Positions 44,551 through 54,045 of a stretch of 64,000 nt of DNA are shown here, in pieces. The notes under the pieces were generated by a model. The model worked only from the letters and a program-made list of their open reading frames with translations, was not told the DNA's origin and did not search any database. The position numbers and the translations under genes are program-made. The stretch's first letter is position 1, and each line of letters opens with the position of its first letter. The DNA is from Sphingobacterium sp. SRCM116780 (GTDB lineage: Bacteria > Bacteroidota > Bacteroidia > Sphingobacteriales > Sphingobacteriaceae), in assembly GCF_021442025.1 (NCBI RefSeq), contig NZ_CP090446.1, positions 2,418,001 through 2,482,000 of the forward strand. The letters are read 5' to 3'.

Positions 44551-44991
44551 ATGAACAGAATTAAATCAATGGCTATCGTCGTGTTAGTCGCCTTATCGAC
44601 AAGTGGATTTGCACAAAAAAAAGTAATAAATAGCAATCAGTTGCCTGCAAATGCACAAACATTTATTAAAAACAATTTTTCGACTAATCAGATCAGCAGT
44701 ATCATCGAAGAAACAGAAAATCTATTCTACAAAGAATATAAGATTATCTTAAAAAATGGCACAAAAATAGATTTTGATAAAACAGGAAACTGGGAAGAAG
44801 TTGATGGGGAAAATACGGCAATCCCTTTAAAGATCGTTCCGACTGCAATTAAAAATTATATCGCTAAAAGTTTTCCCGATACACAGATTGTAAAAATCAA
44901 ACAATCAAATCGTAAATACGAGGTCGAAATATCAAATGGATTGGAATTGCAATTCAATAAAAAAGGACAATTCATTAAAATTGATGATTAA
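44551..44991 (+). CDS. Secreted PepSY-like (DUF2874) protein
   Basis: A 146-residue exported protein with signal peptide (MNRIKSMAIVVLVALSTSGFA) and two copies of a PepSY-like strand-helix unit (INSNQLPANAQTFIKNNFST; then IVPTAIKNYIAKSFPDTQIV), each ending in a strand such as GTKIDFDKTGNWEEVDG. The PepSY_like/DUF2874 family is periplasmic and often encoded next to two-component systems in Bacteroidota. A strong AAAAGGAG site is 7 bases before the ATG. It is paralogous to the next gene. Confidence 0.82.
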   Translation: MNRIKSMAIVVLVALSTSGFAQKKVINSNQLPANAQTFIKNNFSTNQISSIIEETENLFYKEYKIILKNGTKIDFDKTGNWEEVDGENTAIPLKIVPTAIKNYIAKSFPDTQIVKIKQSNRKYEVEISNGLELQFNKKGQFIKIDD

Positions 44992-45007
44992 GTAAGAAAG
45001 GGAAAAA

Positions 45008-45466
45008 ATGAAAAAATTAATTTTAATATGCACAGCGTTATTTGCCATAGTGTTCATGACCCTATCATGTGACGACAAGGACAACGATTATCAAGTTCCA
45101 AGTTCATCCTTACCTGTACCTGCATCAAGTTTCCTTGACACGCATTTTAAAGGTATCCATATTCGAACTGTTGAAAAATTAATCCCTACGCAAACAAATG
45201 GTACCGTTTACAGTGTAGATTTAGTAAATGGTATAGAGGTAGATTTTGATCAAGAAGGAACTTGGAAAGAAGTAGAAGGTGATAATAATGCTGCCATTCC
45301 AACAAGTTTTATATTACCATCCATAGTCACTTATGTGACAACAAACTATCCTGCGATAAAGATTAATACCATTGATAAAGTTATTAGTACATTTGAAATC
45401 GAATTAACAAATGATATCGATTTACTTTTTGATATGGAAGGTAAATTCATTCGAGTTTTGTTATAA
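45008..45466 (+). CDS. PepSY-like (DUF2874) lipoprotein
   Basis: A 152-residue paralogue of the gene before it, but with a lipoprotein signal (lipobox FMTLSC), so anchored in a membrane. The two PepSY-like units are again visible (LPVPASSFLDTHFKGIHIRT and FILPSIVTYVTTNYPAIKIN), with the shared motif GTWKEVEGDNN. It starts 16 bases after the previous stop, and the two form one unit under the operator at 44491. Confidence 0.82.
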   Translation: MKKLILICTALFAIVFMTLSCDDKDNDYQVPSSSLPVPASSFLDTHFKGIHIRTVEKLIPTQTNGTVYSVDLVNGIEVDFDQEGTWKEVEGDNNAAIPTSFILPSIVTYVTTNYPAIKINTIDKVISTFEIELTNDIDLLFDMEGKFIRVLL

Positions 45467-45481
45467 TATAAGCATACAAGA

Positions 45482-45517
45482 AAAAGCCTCTTTCTAAATA
45501 AATAGAAAGAGGCTTTT
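45482..45517. terminator. Bidirectional terminator between PepSY-like and DUF1080 genes
   Basis: A 15-bp perfect stem (45482-45496 with 45503-45517, arm AAAAGCCTCTTTCTA) around AATAAA, with A and T tracts on both sides. Confidence 0.9.
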
Positions 45518-45530
45518 GTATGATTAAATC

Positions 45531-46535
45531 TTACTTTTTTGCTGGTGTAATTTTTATTTTTCTAAATTCAACAGCAGCATGATCACCTTGTAGATAAATA
45601 GGACCTGATTCGCCTTCTTTACTATCAAGTGCACCTCCTGTAATTCCTGGGATCTCTTGGTTGCTGATGATGGTCTTTCCATTTGCTACAACAGTTACTA
45701 AACGTCCGACAAGGGTAACTTCATATTTTTGCCATTCATTGGTTCCTAAAGTAGCCATTTCATTTGGTGACAAGAATCCATAGATCCCACCGAAGTACAG
45801 ATTACCTGGATGTCTATCCTTAGGACTATCCTCAATCTGTAATTCATAACGTCCTCTCAAATAAATACCAGAATTTGCGTCAGTTGTATAACGAAATTCT
45901 GCTTCCAATTTAAAATCATCAAATTTTTGATCAGTAATTAAGTTAGCACCAGCTTTTTGGTTTATTAAGATTCCATCCTTTACTACCCATTGATTATTAG
46001 CTGATGTTGCTTTCCATCCAGTCAAATCTTTTCCGTTAAAAAGTTCAATTGGTTTGCCCCACTTTACAGTACTTGTACGTTTTAAATAAGGAGCTTTTTC
46101 ACCCGTAAAGTCAAAACTAGTCCCTTTGTTTGTCTTCACTGTTCCTTTCATACCATTGGCAGTCAGTTCACCCTGGATCACAAAATCACCTTCACCCCCT
46201 TCCCATTGTGGAGGTATCGAAAACGAGAATTTTCCGTTCTCCAATTTCACATGAGACACAGGACGCGCACTTCCGCTGTCACCTACATAATATCCCACCA
46301 AAGTAGTAAATCCAGAAAGTTTTATCTCCAACCAAGAAGGGACCACTTTTCCCTGTTTATTCACATTTAAATCCCAACGACCTAGTAAATTTTTAGCTGC
46401 TTCTGGAATAACCTGTTTGACAGGATTATGCTCTTCTGTAGGATCTTTTTTCTTCTGATCTTGAGCCTGCAATGATGTCATACCTGCTCCCAAAAGGCAA
46501 AACAGAACACTATATTTTAAACGATTCTTTAACAT
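45531..46535 (-). CDS. Secreted DUF1080 (3-keto-disaccharide hydrolase-type) protein
   Basis: A 334-residue exported protein with a signal peptide (LLGAGMTSLQAQ end). The C-terminal two thirds is a DUF1080 jelly-roll domain (about 150-330: LFNGKDLTGWKATSANNQWV at its start, then SGIYLRGRYELQIEDS). Members of the family hydrolyse 3-keto-glucosides or are linked to glycan loci. The N-terminal 110 residues form a separate beta-rich region. It is apart from the PUL genes and ends at the bidirectional terminator. Confidence 0.85.
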   Translation of the reverse strand: MLKNRLKYSVLFCLLGAGMTSLQAQDQKKKDPTEEHNPVKQVIPEAAKNLLGRWDLNVNKQGKVVPSWLEIKLSGFTTLVGYYVGDSGSARPVSHVKLENGKFSFSIPPQWEGGEGDFVIQGELTANGMKGTVKTNKGTSFDFTGEKAPYLKRTSTVKWGKPIELFNGKDLTGWKATSANNQWVVKDGILINQKAGANLITDQKFDDFKLEAEFRYTTDANSGIYLRGRYELQIEDSPKDRHPGNLYFGGIYGFLSPNEMATLGTNEWQKYEVTLVGRLVTVVANGKTIISNQEIPGITGGALDSKEGESGPIYLQGDHAAVEFRKIKITPAKK

Positions 46536-46733
46536 TTCTTGAAACTTATTGATGTAGATTTCTAATTGTCTTTAATAAACGAATATACTAAAATATCATC
46601 TGCTTTAAAGAATCTGCCCTATAGCAATCCTGATACAAAAGCAAAACAGTTACCTGATTCGTATTTCATATTTTAAAAATAATAAAGAATATGTCTATTT
46701 ATTTATCCTGTTGCCTTTTTTATGAAGAGTGTC

Positions 46734-46892
46734 TTATTTGATTCTTTTAACCTTATTACATTTTCGACAAACCCAAGTTGGATAGATATTGTTATGTGTT
46801 GTTACATCCCATCTATGTTTGCAAAATAATTTCTTTCTAAAGATATAAAGTAAAATAATGAGAACGATTGCTATTATGTATAAAGTATCCAT
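46734..46892 (-). CDS. Small membrane protein with Cys/His zinc-ribbon-like tail
   Basis: If started at the ATG at 46892 the protein has 52 residues: one membrane helix (TLYIIAIVLIILLYIFRKK) and then a tail with CKHRW and WVCRKCNK, a four-ligand Cys/His pattern able to bind zinc. The frame extends to 46952, but the upstream part is not helpful. It looks like a real gene by its helix-plus-zinc pattern, though no known family is evident. Confidence 0.45.
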   Translation of the reverse strand: MDTLYIIAIVLIILLYIFRKKLFCKHRWDVTTHNNIYPTWVCRKCNKVKRIK

Positions 46893-47144
46893 ATACAAAT
46901 TAACGTCATAATGATGAGTTTTATGATAACATGCAGCAAACTTAATCAACAAATAATTATCCCTTAATGTATTATTATCAGATAGCAGATGAACTGTCTA
47001 CCGTAAACAAAAAACTCATTATTGCACAAAAAATAAACCCAGAGCATACCATGTTTGCATGAACTGGGTTTAGTAATGTTTATCTTTAGCACTTAGGGAA
47101 TGTCTACCTCAACTTATTGGTCTTCATCAAGAATTAGGTTATTT
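46893..47144. other. Intergenic region downstream of the PUL
   Basis: A 252-base stretch with a hairpin TAAACCCAG/CTGGGTTTA (47034-47042 with 47064-47072), likely the end of the GH76 transcript. No gene supported. Confidence 0.5.
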
Positions 47145-48293
47145 CTATTTTTCAGCCAGCACTAACATGAGTGCAGGAATTCCACTGGCATCATAGCAAG
47201 AGACAATTTCCTTTTCATCCAACTTCTTTGTATAATCTTTTGTTGTCAGATTCCGTTGTTGATCCCGATTACCCCACCCTACTGTTACCGTATGTCTCAA
47301 CCAAGGTAAGTAACTGGCTTGCTTACCATCTTGGATCAATCGAATCATATATTGTGCTAAGATCGCTGCATAGACTCCTTGTTCCTCCCCTTTTTCATAA
47401 GGTAACACATCAGCCTTAGATAGCACATTTTTTGTGTAGTCAGCGATTAAGATCGCATCGGTTAAATAAGATTTTTGCTTTGTGATTTTATACAGGATAG
47501 TTCCTGCCCCTATAGCCGTCGCTTGATTGTAAAGATGAGTCGTCCAATTGGGTTGACCATCTCCATGTTTTGAATCCGCAATTCGCCCCATAGAACGATC
47601 CAATAGATTATTGGACGACCAATCATAAATTTCTTTTGCTTTGGCTAAATATTCCTTCTTTTTAGTTACTTCATATAAGGTCGCTGCAGCAATAACAGTT
47701 GGATAGTTGATACAAGACATCTTTCCCTTTCGCCCAAAAGTCCAATCCCAAAACATCCCACTTTTCTCCTGATCATAAGATCCTATATCTATCCCAGGTA
47801 CACCACTCCAAACTCTTATAAAACCAGATTCAGCATGTGCTAAAAATTGCTTATCCTTTGTCAATTCATAGGCACGAGCCATAGCAATCACCCACCACAT
47901 GATATCATCGTAAATAAACCATACTTTATCATTTGTCCAATCATAAGCTGCATAATGCTTTTTGTTCCCTTCATACAGATCATAGATGAACCTCAGATTT
48001 TCCTTGGTTTTATTTCTTTTATACGCATTCATTGCCATATCCCAATAGATCGCTTGTGTCCATATGGCACCGACATCTTGTGTCTTTTGTGTATCGCGAT
48101 AATACAGCTTTCGGACAGGGTCGAACACCTGTTGATTAAAAGCTTGGTAAGCCTTGTCTACATTTTGTTGAATTAATTTTTGAGCAAGATCCTGTTGCGT
48201 TTTCGTAAGATTGACATTGGATTGTGCATTTGACGAAATAGGTATCATCCCCATTGCGCAGATAATCAAACTATATCCGATCAATAACTTCAT
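47145..48293 (-). CDS. GH76-family alpha-mannanase-like protein
   Basis: A 382-residue secreted protein (signal peptide ending ISSNA) with an (alpha/alpha)6 barrel and the GH76 catalytic Asp-Asp pair in FIYDDIMWW (residues 129-130). GH76 enzymes are endo-alpha-1,6-mannanases; some PUL members have other targets. It is the last gene of the minus-strand run, 74 bases after the GH43 gene. The fit of a mannanase with the other enzymes here is not obvious. Confidence 0.82.
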   Translation of the reverse strand: MKLLIGYSLIICAMGMIPISSNAQSNVNLTKTQQDLAQKLIQQNVDKAYQAFNQQVFDPVRKLYYRDTQKTQDVGAIWTQAIYWDMAMNAYKRNKTKENLRFIYDLYEGNKKHYAAYDWTNDKVWFIYDDIMWWVIAMARAYELTKDKQFLAHAESGFIRVWSGVPGIDIGSYDQEKSGMFWDWTFGRKGKMSCINYPTVIAAATLYEVTKKKEYLAKAKEIYDWSSNNLLDRSMGRIADSKHGDGQPNWTTHLYNQATAIGAGTILYKITKQKSYLTDAILIADYTKNVLSKADVLPYEKGEEQGVYAAILAQYMIRLIQDGKQASYLPWLRHTVTVGWGNRDQQRNLTTKDYTKKLDEKEIVSCYDASGIPALMLVLAEK

Positions 48294-48367
48294 TCTAGTA
48301 TTTTTAGGTTAAAAATTTATCCCTCTTAGTCTATCCAATAGTTCGAAATGCTTTTTTAATTTGCTGA

Positions 48368-49480
48368 TCATTTTCTTGATGATAATGCAATTGTATTAAA
48401 AAATGGAGCTGATTTAGCATTGATGCTACTCGTATTCTTTTCGACAAGAGGCCAATCATCTACCCATGCAATTTTATCCAAAAGAAGCACACGTCTATTT
48501 CCTCCAGTAGGCACACGATCTTGTTTCGGGTCGATACCGTGATACAATAGCCAATCATCACCATGATCATCTGTCATTATTCGAGAATTATGTCCAGTTC
48601 CGACAAACTTTGTATTCCCTTTTAACAGCAGTGTTCCACTGCCCCTATTTGTTAGATCATGACCTTCTCGATCATAGTAAGGTCCTTGGAGCTGTTTGGC
48701 CCTTCCTACTAAGATATGGTAGGTACTTTTTGCACCCTCACAACAAGAACCTTTTGAACCAAAAAAGTAATAAAAATCCTTTCGTTTATGGATCACTACA
48801 GCTTCAAAATCTCCAGCTGCAACCTTAAACTTTTTATGCATGTCAAGTACCTGTAGTCCATCCCCCGTAAGCAGGGTGCCATAAGTACCTTGCGTACTGG
48901 CATCACTAAAACTACCCCAAAACAAATAATTAGCTCCTTTTTCACGAAAGAAAAATGGATCAATTGAATTGGGCACATTGATTTGATGACTATCAAACAC
49001 TTTTCCATGGTCGACAAACGGTCCTGCAGCCTGATCAGCAGTAGCAACACCTATGCCTGGATTGGGATCTCCCCAAGTAGAAAAAGCGTAATACAATACA
49101 TATTTGTTATTTAACCGAACCACATCAGGTGCCCAAATTCCTCCTTCTGGTTTCCAAGTTGGTTTTTGTTGAAAAGCTGTCCCAATCCAAGTCCAATCCA
49201 CCAGATTTTTAGAGTGCAAGATAGAAACTAGACGTTGTCCTTTTCCATCTCCCCAATTATCTGCTGTACCGTATGCATAGAAATCTTTTGTGTTTGGATC
49301 TCTAACCACAGATGGATCAGCAAGGATAGGTTCAAAAACAGGATTGATATATGTTTTTTTCAATACACTTGCTTTGTTTATCTCCCTTGGATTTTTTACC
49401 GAATCGACAGGAGAATGACAAGAAAACAGAACGTGCATTAAAAAAATAGCATAAACCTCATATTTTAAAATCTTTAACAT
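48368..49480 (-). CDS. GH43-family arabinanase/arabinofuranosidase lipoprotein
   Basis: A 370-residue lipoprotein (lipobox VLFSC) with a five-bladed GH43 propeller. The catalytic triad is visible: Asp in PILADPSVV, Asp in NSIDPFFF and Glu in AAGDFEAVVIHKRKDFYYF. The GHNSRIM segment and WAPDVV are also typical, closest to endo-arabinanase-type GH43 enzymes. Lipid anchoring suggests it works at the cell surface. A hairpin with T run lies between it and the gene before it, so it may have reduced or separate transcription. Confidence 0.86.
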   Translation of the reverse strand: MLKILKYEVYAIFLMHVLFSCHSPVDSVKNPREINKASVLKKTYINPVFEPILADPSVVRDPNTKDFYAYGTADNWGDGKGQRLVSILHSKNLVDWTWIGTAFQQKPTWKPEGGIWAPDVVRLNNKYVLYYAFSTWGDPNPGIGVATADQAAGPFVDHGKVFDSHQINVPNSIDPFFFREKGANYLFWGSFSDASTQGTYGTLLTGDGLQVLDMHKKFKVAAGDFEAVVIHKRKDFYYFFGSKGSCCEGAKSTYHILVGRAKQLQGPYYDREGHDLTNRGSGTLLLKGNTKFVGTGHNSRIMTDDHGDDWLLYHGIDPKQDRVPTGGNRRVLLLDKIAWVDDWPLVEKNTSSINAKSAPFFNTIALSSRK

Positions 49481-49529
49481 TTGGATTATTTCTTACTTAG
49501 CTAATTGTCTTGGTATTTAAAGTTAAAAA

Positions 49530-49562
49530 GGGTCTTTATACACAATTGCATATAAAAGACCC
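49530..49562 (-). terminator. Intercistronic terminator-like hairpin before the GH43 gene
   Basis: On the minus strand GGGTCTTTTATA pairs with TATAAAGACCC (one bulged base) and is followed by TTTTTAAC. It may cut transcription after the DUF4965 gene. Confidence 0.55.
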
Positions 49563-49573
49563 TCACACCAAAC

Positions 49574-52054
49574 TTAATTTACTTTTTTTAATTTTTCTGC
49601 TAACATTTTGATAAAATATCCGCCCACTACAGCTCTGGCCTTGAAACCTGAACGTTTAGGTTTATCTGTAAATGTCCAATCAGACATAGGAACACGATCC
49701 ACCGTTTCATTCATAAACCGATATACAGGATTTATAAAACGCTGAAAAGTTTCTTTATCATTGGCCATTGTTGCTGTCCAACAGATCCAATCTGTTTTGG
49801 TATAAGGTTGACGATTATCCAATGGAAGCCCGTACATGTTTTGTTTTGTCAGGTAATACTTGACCTCCGCTGTTTTGATATCTGCATCAAAAATTCCCAT
49901 TTTCAACAATTCATCCCATACCAAATTATATTTTTGACTCCAGGTATTCGATTTATCAAAGGTTAATTTATAATGATCACCATCCTGCGCCATCTCTTTC
50001 CATTTCTTAGCCATTGATTTGGCTTGGTTGATATATTGATCAGCCGTTTGTTGATCGCCTTGCATACCTACTAAATATCCGTAAGAAGCAATTCCGAGAA
50101 TTGCCTTGATCGATAAATTGGCATTGTGCGCAAAATGACCAGCAAAATCATCTGTACACAATTGATTTTCAGGATCAAGTCCTTTTTCCACTAAATAATT
50201 AGCCCATGTTGTCAATACTTTCCAATGCTTCTTTGCATAGTTTGCGTTTCCCTCCATTTTAGCAACAGCATAAGTCGATATCAACATATTACCAGATTCT
50301 TCTACTGGCATATCTCCACCATAAGTCTGTCCATTTGCTAATGGATACGTTCCGACATCATGGGCAGCAAATGGTTTCGTCCATTTATTACTTTCACTGT
50401 AGTAGAAAATAAAATTCATCAAGGCTTTCGCCAATTCAGGATTATAATACAAGAATAAAGGAGCTGATGGATAGGTAATATCTACGGTTCCGATCGATCC
50501 ATTACTATCATTTTCTTTGGATAATAATAACAGATCACCATTGGGAGCTTTCACTAATTTATGGGCAGCTATCGCTTGTCTATAGGCCAAAGCACATAAA
50601 GAGGCATACTCTTGACCACCTGTCTGAAAAGCTGTTTGCATCAGGTTGGCATCAAACTGATCACAAGCTTGTATTAATTTGCTATATTCATTATTGGCGA
50701 GATCAAATTGCTTCTCAATTGAACTATTATTGTCTCTGTTCCAATAAGGACGTAAATTTTCATTAAAATATTGGATAGAATAGATATCATCGTAACCCAA
50801 AAGCACTTTATCGCTATATTTTGAAGTCACCTCAAATGATTGTACTAAAGCGAACTGATTGCCAGTGCTGGAACCTGGAGCGGACTGACCTCCCTTCAAG
50901 AAATGAGTGCGTAACAAGTGACTATCCCCCACCATCGCTTTGGTATTTCGTTGATCTCCTGCCATATAAAAATAACCCCAGTCTATGCGAAGATCATCTC
51001 CTTTTTTGCCTAAAATCTGTTGGCTTTTACTTCCTGTTTTTACATATTGCAAAGAACCCTTTTTAAACTGGCTACTTGCTGCTTCTTGCATTGGGGAATT
51101 TAAAGCCCAGTTTGGAGCAGCTTCCAGATAAAGTTGAACTTGGTGTTTTTTACCATCCTTAGCTTCTACTTGATAGGAAAGATAATTAACAGGACGACTC
51201 AGTAAGTCCAAGTTATCCAAAAATACAGGAGCTGTAAAGGTCACTTTCAATTTTACAGGACCACAAGCAAAAGCATAATGCGTCTGTGTCGCTTGAACGT
51301 CAACACTTTCCTGTTGTGCAGTCTGATCAAAATGGGTACTGCCTTCTTTTTCTACAAATAACCCAAAATCAAAAAATCCATTTGCTACACGGTTATAACA
51401 ATAGCCAGCCAATAAATTTTTTCCTTTTTTAAGTGACTTAACCACTTGATCTGAAAGTTTAACACGTGTATTCTTACCCGTCGCATTACCCGTATTAACA
51501 ACTTCGATACCATTCACATACAAAATAGCATCATCATCGTGTGTAAATTCCACATAGACAGATTTTCCAGACAAGTCCTCATCCAAATTGATCACTCTGC
51601 GAACCCAAATCTTAGGTTCTTGCCAATCTGTTTTCACATGAGATTCTTTATCTTTTGTACCAAAAGGAGCAATTCCAGTTTTCCAATTGGTATCATTGAA
51701 TTGCAATTTAGTCCAATCCGATGCTGGTTCCGATTCACTATACTGCGCTTTCCAGTTTTCATCTCCCCCCATTCTAGCAATAGGGTTTAACTCTACTTCC
51801 TCTTTACCTAAAAAACGATAGGACTTACCATCCACTTTAATGACTCCAAGCAAAGGAAAAGACTTTCCTGTCCAGTGTCTCACCACATCACCATAAAGCT
51901 CATTGCTGTAAGACCAGGCACTTGTATTTGGATCCACTGTAACCAATGGAAATGCGGGTGCACGTAAATTGTTTTTTATTGGACTATTTTGTGCCGATAA
52001 CGAAAGCGATTGACAAAGAATAGCGACAACTGCTACAAATTTTAATTTCATCAT
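49574..52054 (-). CDS. DUF4965/DUF5127 'glutaminase-like' protein with inserted jelly-roll
   Basis: An 826-residue secreted protein with a signal peptide (ending SLSAQ), a DUF4964/DUF5127 N-terminal part and an (alpha/alpha)6-type DUF4965/DUF1793 C-terminal part (about 560-826). Residues about 100-237 hold an extra beta-rich jelly-roll (WTKLQFNDTNWKTGIAPFG, then DDDAILYVNGIEVV) like the sugar-binding domains of GH2 enzymes. Despite the glutaminase name, PUL members of this family are probably uncharacterised glycosidases. It follows the GH2 gene after a stable hairpin. Confidence 0.78.
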   Translation of the reverse strand: MMKLKFVAVVAILCQSLSLSAQNSPIKNNLRAPAFPLVTVDPNTSAWSYSNELYGDVVRHWTGKSFPLLGVIKVDGKSYRFLGKEEVELNPIARMGGDENWKAQYSESEPASDWTKLQFNDTNWKTGIAPFGTKDKESHVKTDWQEPKIWVRRVINLDEDLSGKSVYVEFTHDDDAILYVNGIEVVNTGNATGKNTRVKLSDQVVKSLKKGKNLLAGYCYNRVANGFFDFGLFVEKEGSTHFDQTAQQESVDVQATQTHYAFACGPVKLKVTFTAPVFLDNLDLLSRPVNYLSYQVEAKDGKKHQVQLYLEAAPNWALNSPMQEAASSQFKKGSLQYVKTGSKSQQILGKKGDDLRIDWGYFYMAGDQRNTKAMVGDSHLLRTHFLKGGQSAPGSSTGNQFALVQSFEVTSKYSDKVLLGYDDIYSIQYFNENLRPYWNRDNNSSIEKQFDLANNEYSKLIQACDQFDANLMQTAFQTGGQEYASLCALAYRQAIAAHKLVKAPNGDLLLLSKENDSNGSIGTVDITYPSAPLFLYYNPELAKALMNFIFYYSESNKWTKPFAAHDVGTYPLANGQTYGGDMPVEESGNMLISTYAVAKMEGNANYAKKHWKVLTTWANYLVEKGLDPENQLCTDDFAGHFAHNANLSIKAILGIASYGYLVGMQGDQQTADQYINQAKSMAKKWKEMAQDGDHYKLTFDKSNTWSQKYNLVWDELLKMGIFDADIKTAEVKYYLTKQNMYGLPLDNRQPYTKTDWICWTATMANDKETFQRFINPVYRFMNETVDRVPMSDWTFTDKPKRSGFKARAVVGGYFIKMLAEKLKKVN

Positions 52055-52110
52055 AAATACTACTAAAAGTTAATACAAATAAGGGTTAGGTCACGAGCGT
52101 TGAGATAAAG

Positions 52111-52153
52111 ATGTGTGCTTTATAGAAAAATGAAAGATCTATAAAGCACGCAT
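52111..52153 (-). other. Intercistronic stem-loop between GH2 and DUF4965 genes
   Basis: A 16-bp stem (52111-52126 with 52138-52153) with one G-U pair and an 11-base loop. No T run follows on the minus strand, so it is more likely to stabilise or process the mRNA than to terminate it. Confidence 0.55.
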
Positions 52154-52161
52154 TCGATTTG

Positions 52162-54006
52162 TTACTTAACAGGAACAGCATACAAAGCCTGGTGCAGTGT
52201 GTTTAATTCACTTTCAGGCATTTTTACAACTTTACGATCATAAGTCATCAATCCATTTGTTTCTACCTCTACGTCCGTTGTTTGGGTATATACAGCAGCA
52301 GATAGACCAAATGGAATCAACCTGTTTAGATCATGGATCAATCTTTTATAACGATCCAATAGTTCCGTTTTATTTTTGAAACTTTGATAACCCCAATTAT
52401 CTTTCTGCTGCCAAGAATGACCATCTACAGGAAGCCCAAGGCCACCAAATTCACCTAATGCTAATACTTGATTTGCGCCAAACAAAGAAGGATCAGGCAT
52501 AGCCGCATCAGGATAATTATGAATATCTAAAATATGTCCAGTTTCCATAAAATTACCACCGCTGGCACTATTCACCAAACGAGAAGGATCATTTGCCATC
52601 GTCCATTCCGTTATTTCTTTGGTTTTAAACTGTCCCCAAGCTTCGTTAAACGGAACCCATATCACGATACTTGGAAAATTATGCAACACTTCCATGATCG
52701 ACTTCCATTCCCTTCTGTAATACTCTTCTGAAATGGCTGAGCGCTCCTTGTCACGATTACCTCCTGATATTTTTCCAGGTTGCATGTCCCAATGATTTCC
52801 ACCCAGATCACCACTTGGCATATCTTGCCATACCAACATACCTATGCTATCGCAATAGCGGTACCAACGAGCAGGTTCCACCTTAATATGCTTCCGGATC
52901 ATATTAAAACCCATTTCTTTGGTTTTGATAATATCAAATTTTAATGCTTCATCTGAAGGTGCTGTATGTAGACCATCAGGCCACCAACCTTGATCCAAAG
53001 GACCAAATTGGAACGTAAACTTGTTATTTAACATCAACCGTTGAATACCGTCTTGATCCTTTTGCATCGAGATTTTACGCATAGCAAAATAACTCTTTGC
53101 CTGATCGATCACTTTACCTTTACGAATCAACTGAACTTCTAGATCGTACAATTTTGGGTGAGAAGGAGACCAGGGTTCTGCATTTGGTATCGCTACTTCA
53201 AATGCAGTATTTGGTTCACCAGATTGCTCTTGCAGCACCTTAGCACCATCTAATGCTTTTACCTTGATCTGATCTCCTGTTTGACTACCTGTTACCAAAG
53301 CTTGAAAAGTTAGACTACCTGCATCCAGTTGAGGTGTTTGTTTGGTACTGGCAATATAACTTTGCGGTACGCTCTCTAGCCATACGGTTTGCCACATCCC
53401 TGTTACTGGTGTATACCATATTCCATTGGGATGATTGACTTGCTTTCCACGAGGCTGAGGTCCCTCATCCGTCGGGTCCCATACCCGTATAGCAATCTCC
53501 TGTTTGTTTCCCTTCTTCAAGAATGTCGATATATCCATCGAAAATGGATCAAACCCTCCTTCATGTCTTCCTACCAGTTGCTGATTAACGAATACGTCAC
53601 ATTGCCAATCTACAGCTCCAAAATGTAGTAAAACCTTATTTTTTTGCACAGCTTTATTGAGCGTGATGCTGTTGCTATACCAAAGTGCTTTATCCTTACC
53701 TACTTCTTTTCCCACACCGGACAAGGCCGATTCAACAGCAAAAGGAACCAATATACGGCCATCCCACTGTGTAGGTATTTCTTTTGTAGAAACATTGGTG
53801 ATGGCATATTTCCAAAGGCCATTTAGATTTTGCCAATTGTTTGCACGTACCAATTGTGGTCTAGGATATTCTGGATGCGGTTTTTCAGCATTTACTTTTT
53901 CTCCCCATGGAGTTAAAATATGCGAACCTGCAGGTTTCCAATCTTGAGCAAAATTCATTTGTACGGCCACCAACAAACTGGCTAATAATAAGGTCTTCTT
54001 CATCAT
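52162..54006 (-). CDS. GH2-family glycosidase
   Basis: A 614-residue secreted enzyme (signal peptide KKTLLLASLLVAVQMNFAQ) with the GH2 sugar-binding, immunoglobulin-like and TIM-barrel domains. The acid/base Glu is in VPFNEAWGQF and the nucleophile Glu in LALGEFGGLG. Family activities include beta-galactosidase, beta-glucuronidase and alpha-L-arabinopyranosidase. The ATG at 54006 is preferred over 54024 because the signal peptide then begins at once. It is the fifth gene of the SusC-led operon. Confidence 0.87.
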   Translation of the reverse strand: MMKKTLLLASLLVAVQMNFAQDWKPAGSHILTPWGEKVNAEKPHPEYPRPQLVRANNWQNLNGLWKYAITNVSTKEIPTQWDGRILVPFAVESALSGVGKEVGKDKALWYSNSITLNKAVQKNKVLLHFGAVDWQCDVFVNQQLVGRHEGGFDPFSMDISTFLKKGNKQEIAIRVWDPTDEGPQPRGKQVNHPNGIWYTPVTGMWQTVWLESVPQSYIASTKQTPQLDAGSLTFQALVTGSQTGDQIKVKALDGAKVLQEQSGEPNTAFEVAIPNAEPWSPSHPKLYDLEVQLIRKGKVIDQAKSYFAMRKISMQKDQDGIQRLMLNNKFTFQFGPLDQGWWPDGLHTAPSDEALKFDIIKTKEMGFNMIRKHIKVEPARWYRYCDSIGMLVWQDMPSGDLGGNHWDMQPGKISGGNRDKERSAISEEYYRREWKSIMEVLHNFPSIVIWVPFNEAWGQFKTKEITEWTMANDPSRLVNSASGGNFMETGHILDIHNYPDAAMPDPSLFGANQVLALGEFGGLGLPVDGHSWQQKDNWGYQSFKNKTELLDRYKRLIHDLNRLIPFGLSAAVYTQTTDVEVETNGLMTYDRKVVKMPESELNTLHQALYAVPVK

Positions 54007-54045
54007 AAAAAACGTTTTAATCATTAAAAATCTTTATCTATATCA

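Noticed and set aside
45531-46535. DUF1080 gene as part of the PUL operon
   Set aside because: It is more than 600 bases from the GH76 gene with a hairpin and a small gene between, so cotranscription is unlikely, although a functional link is possible.
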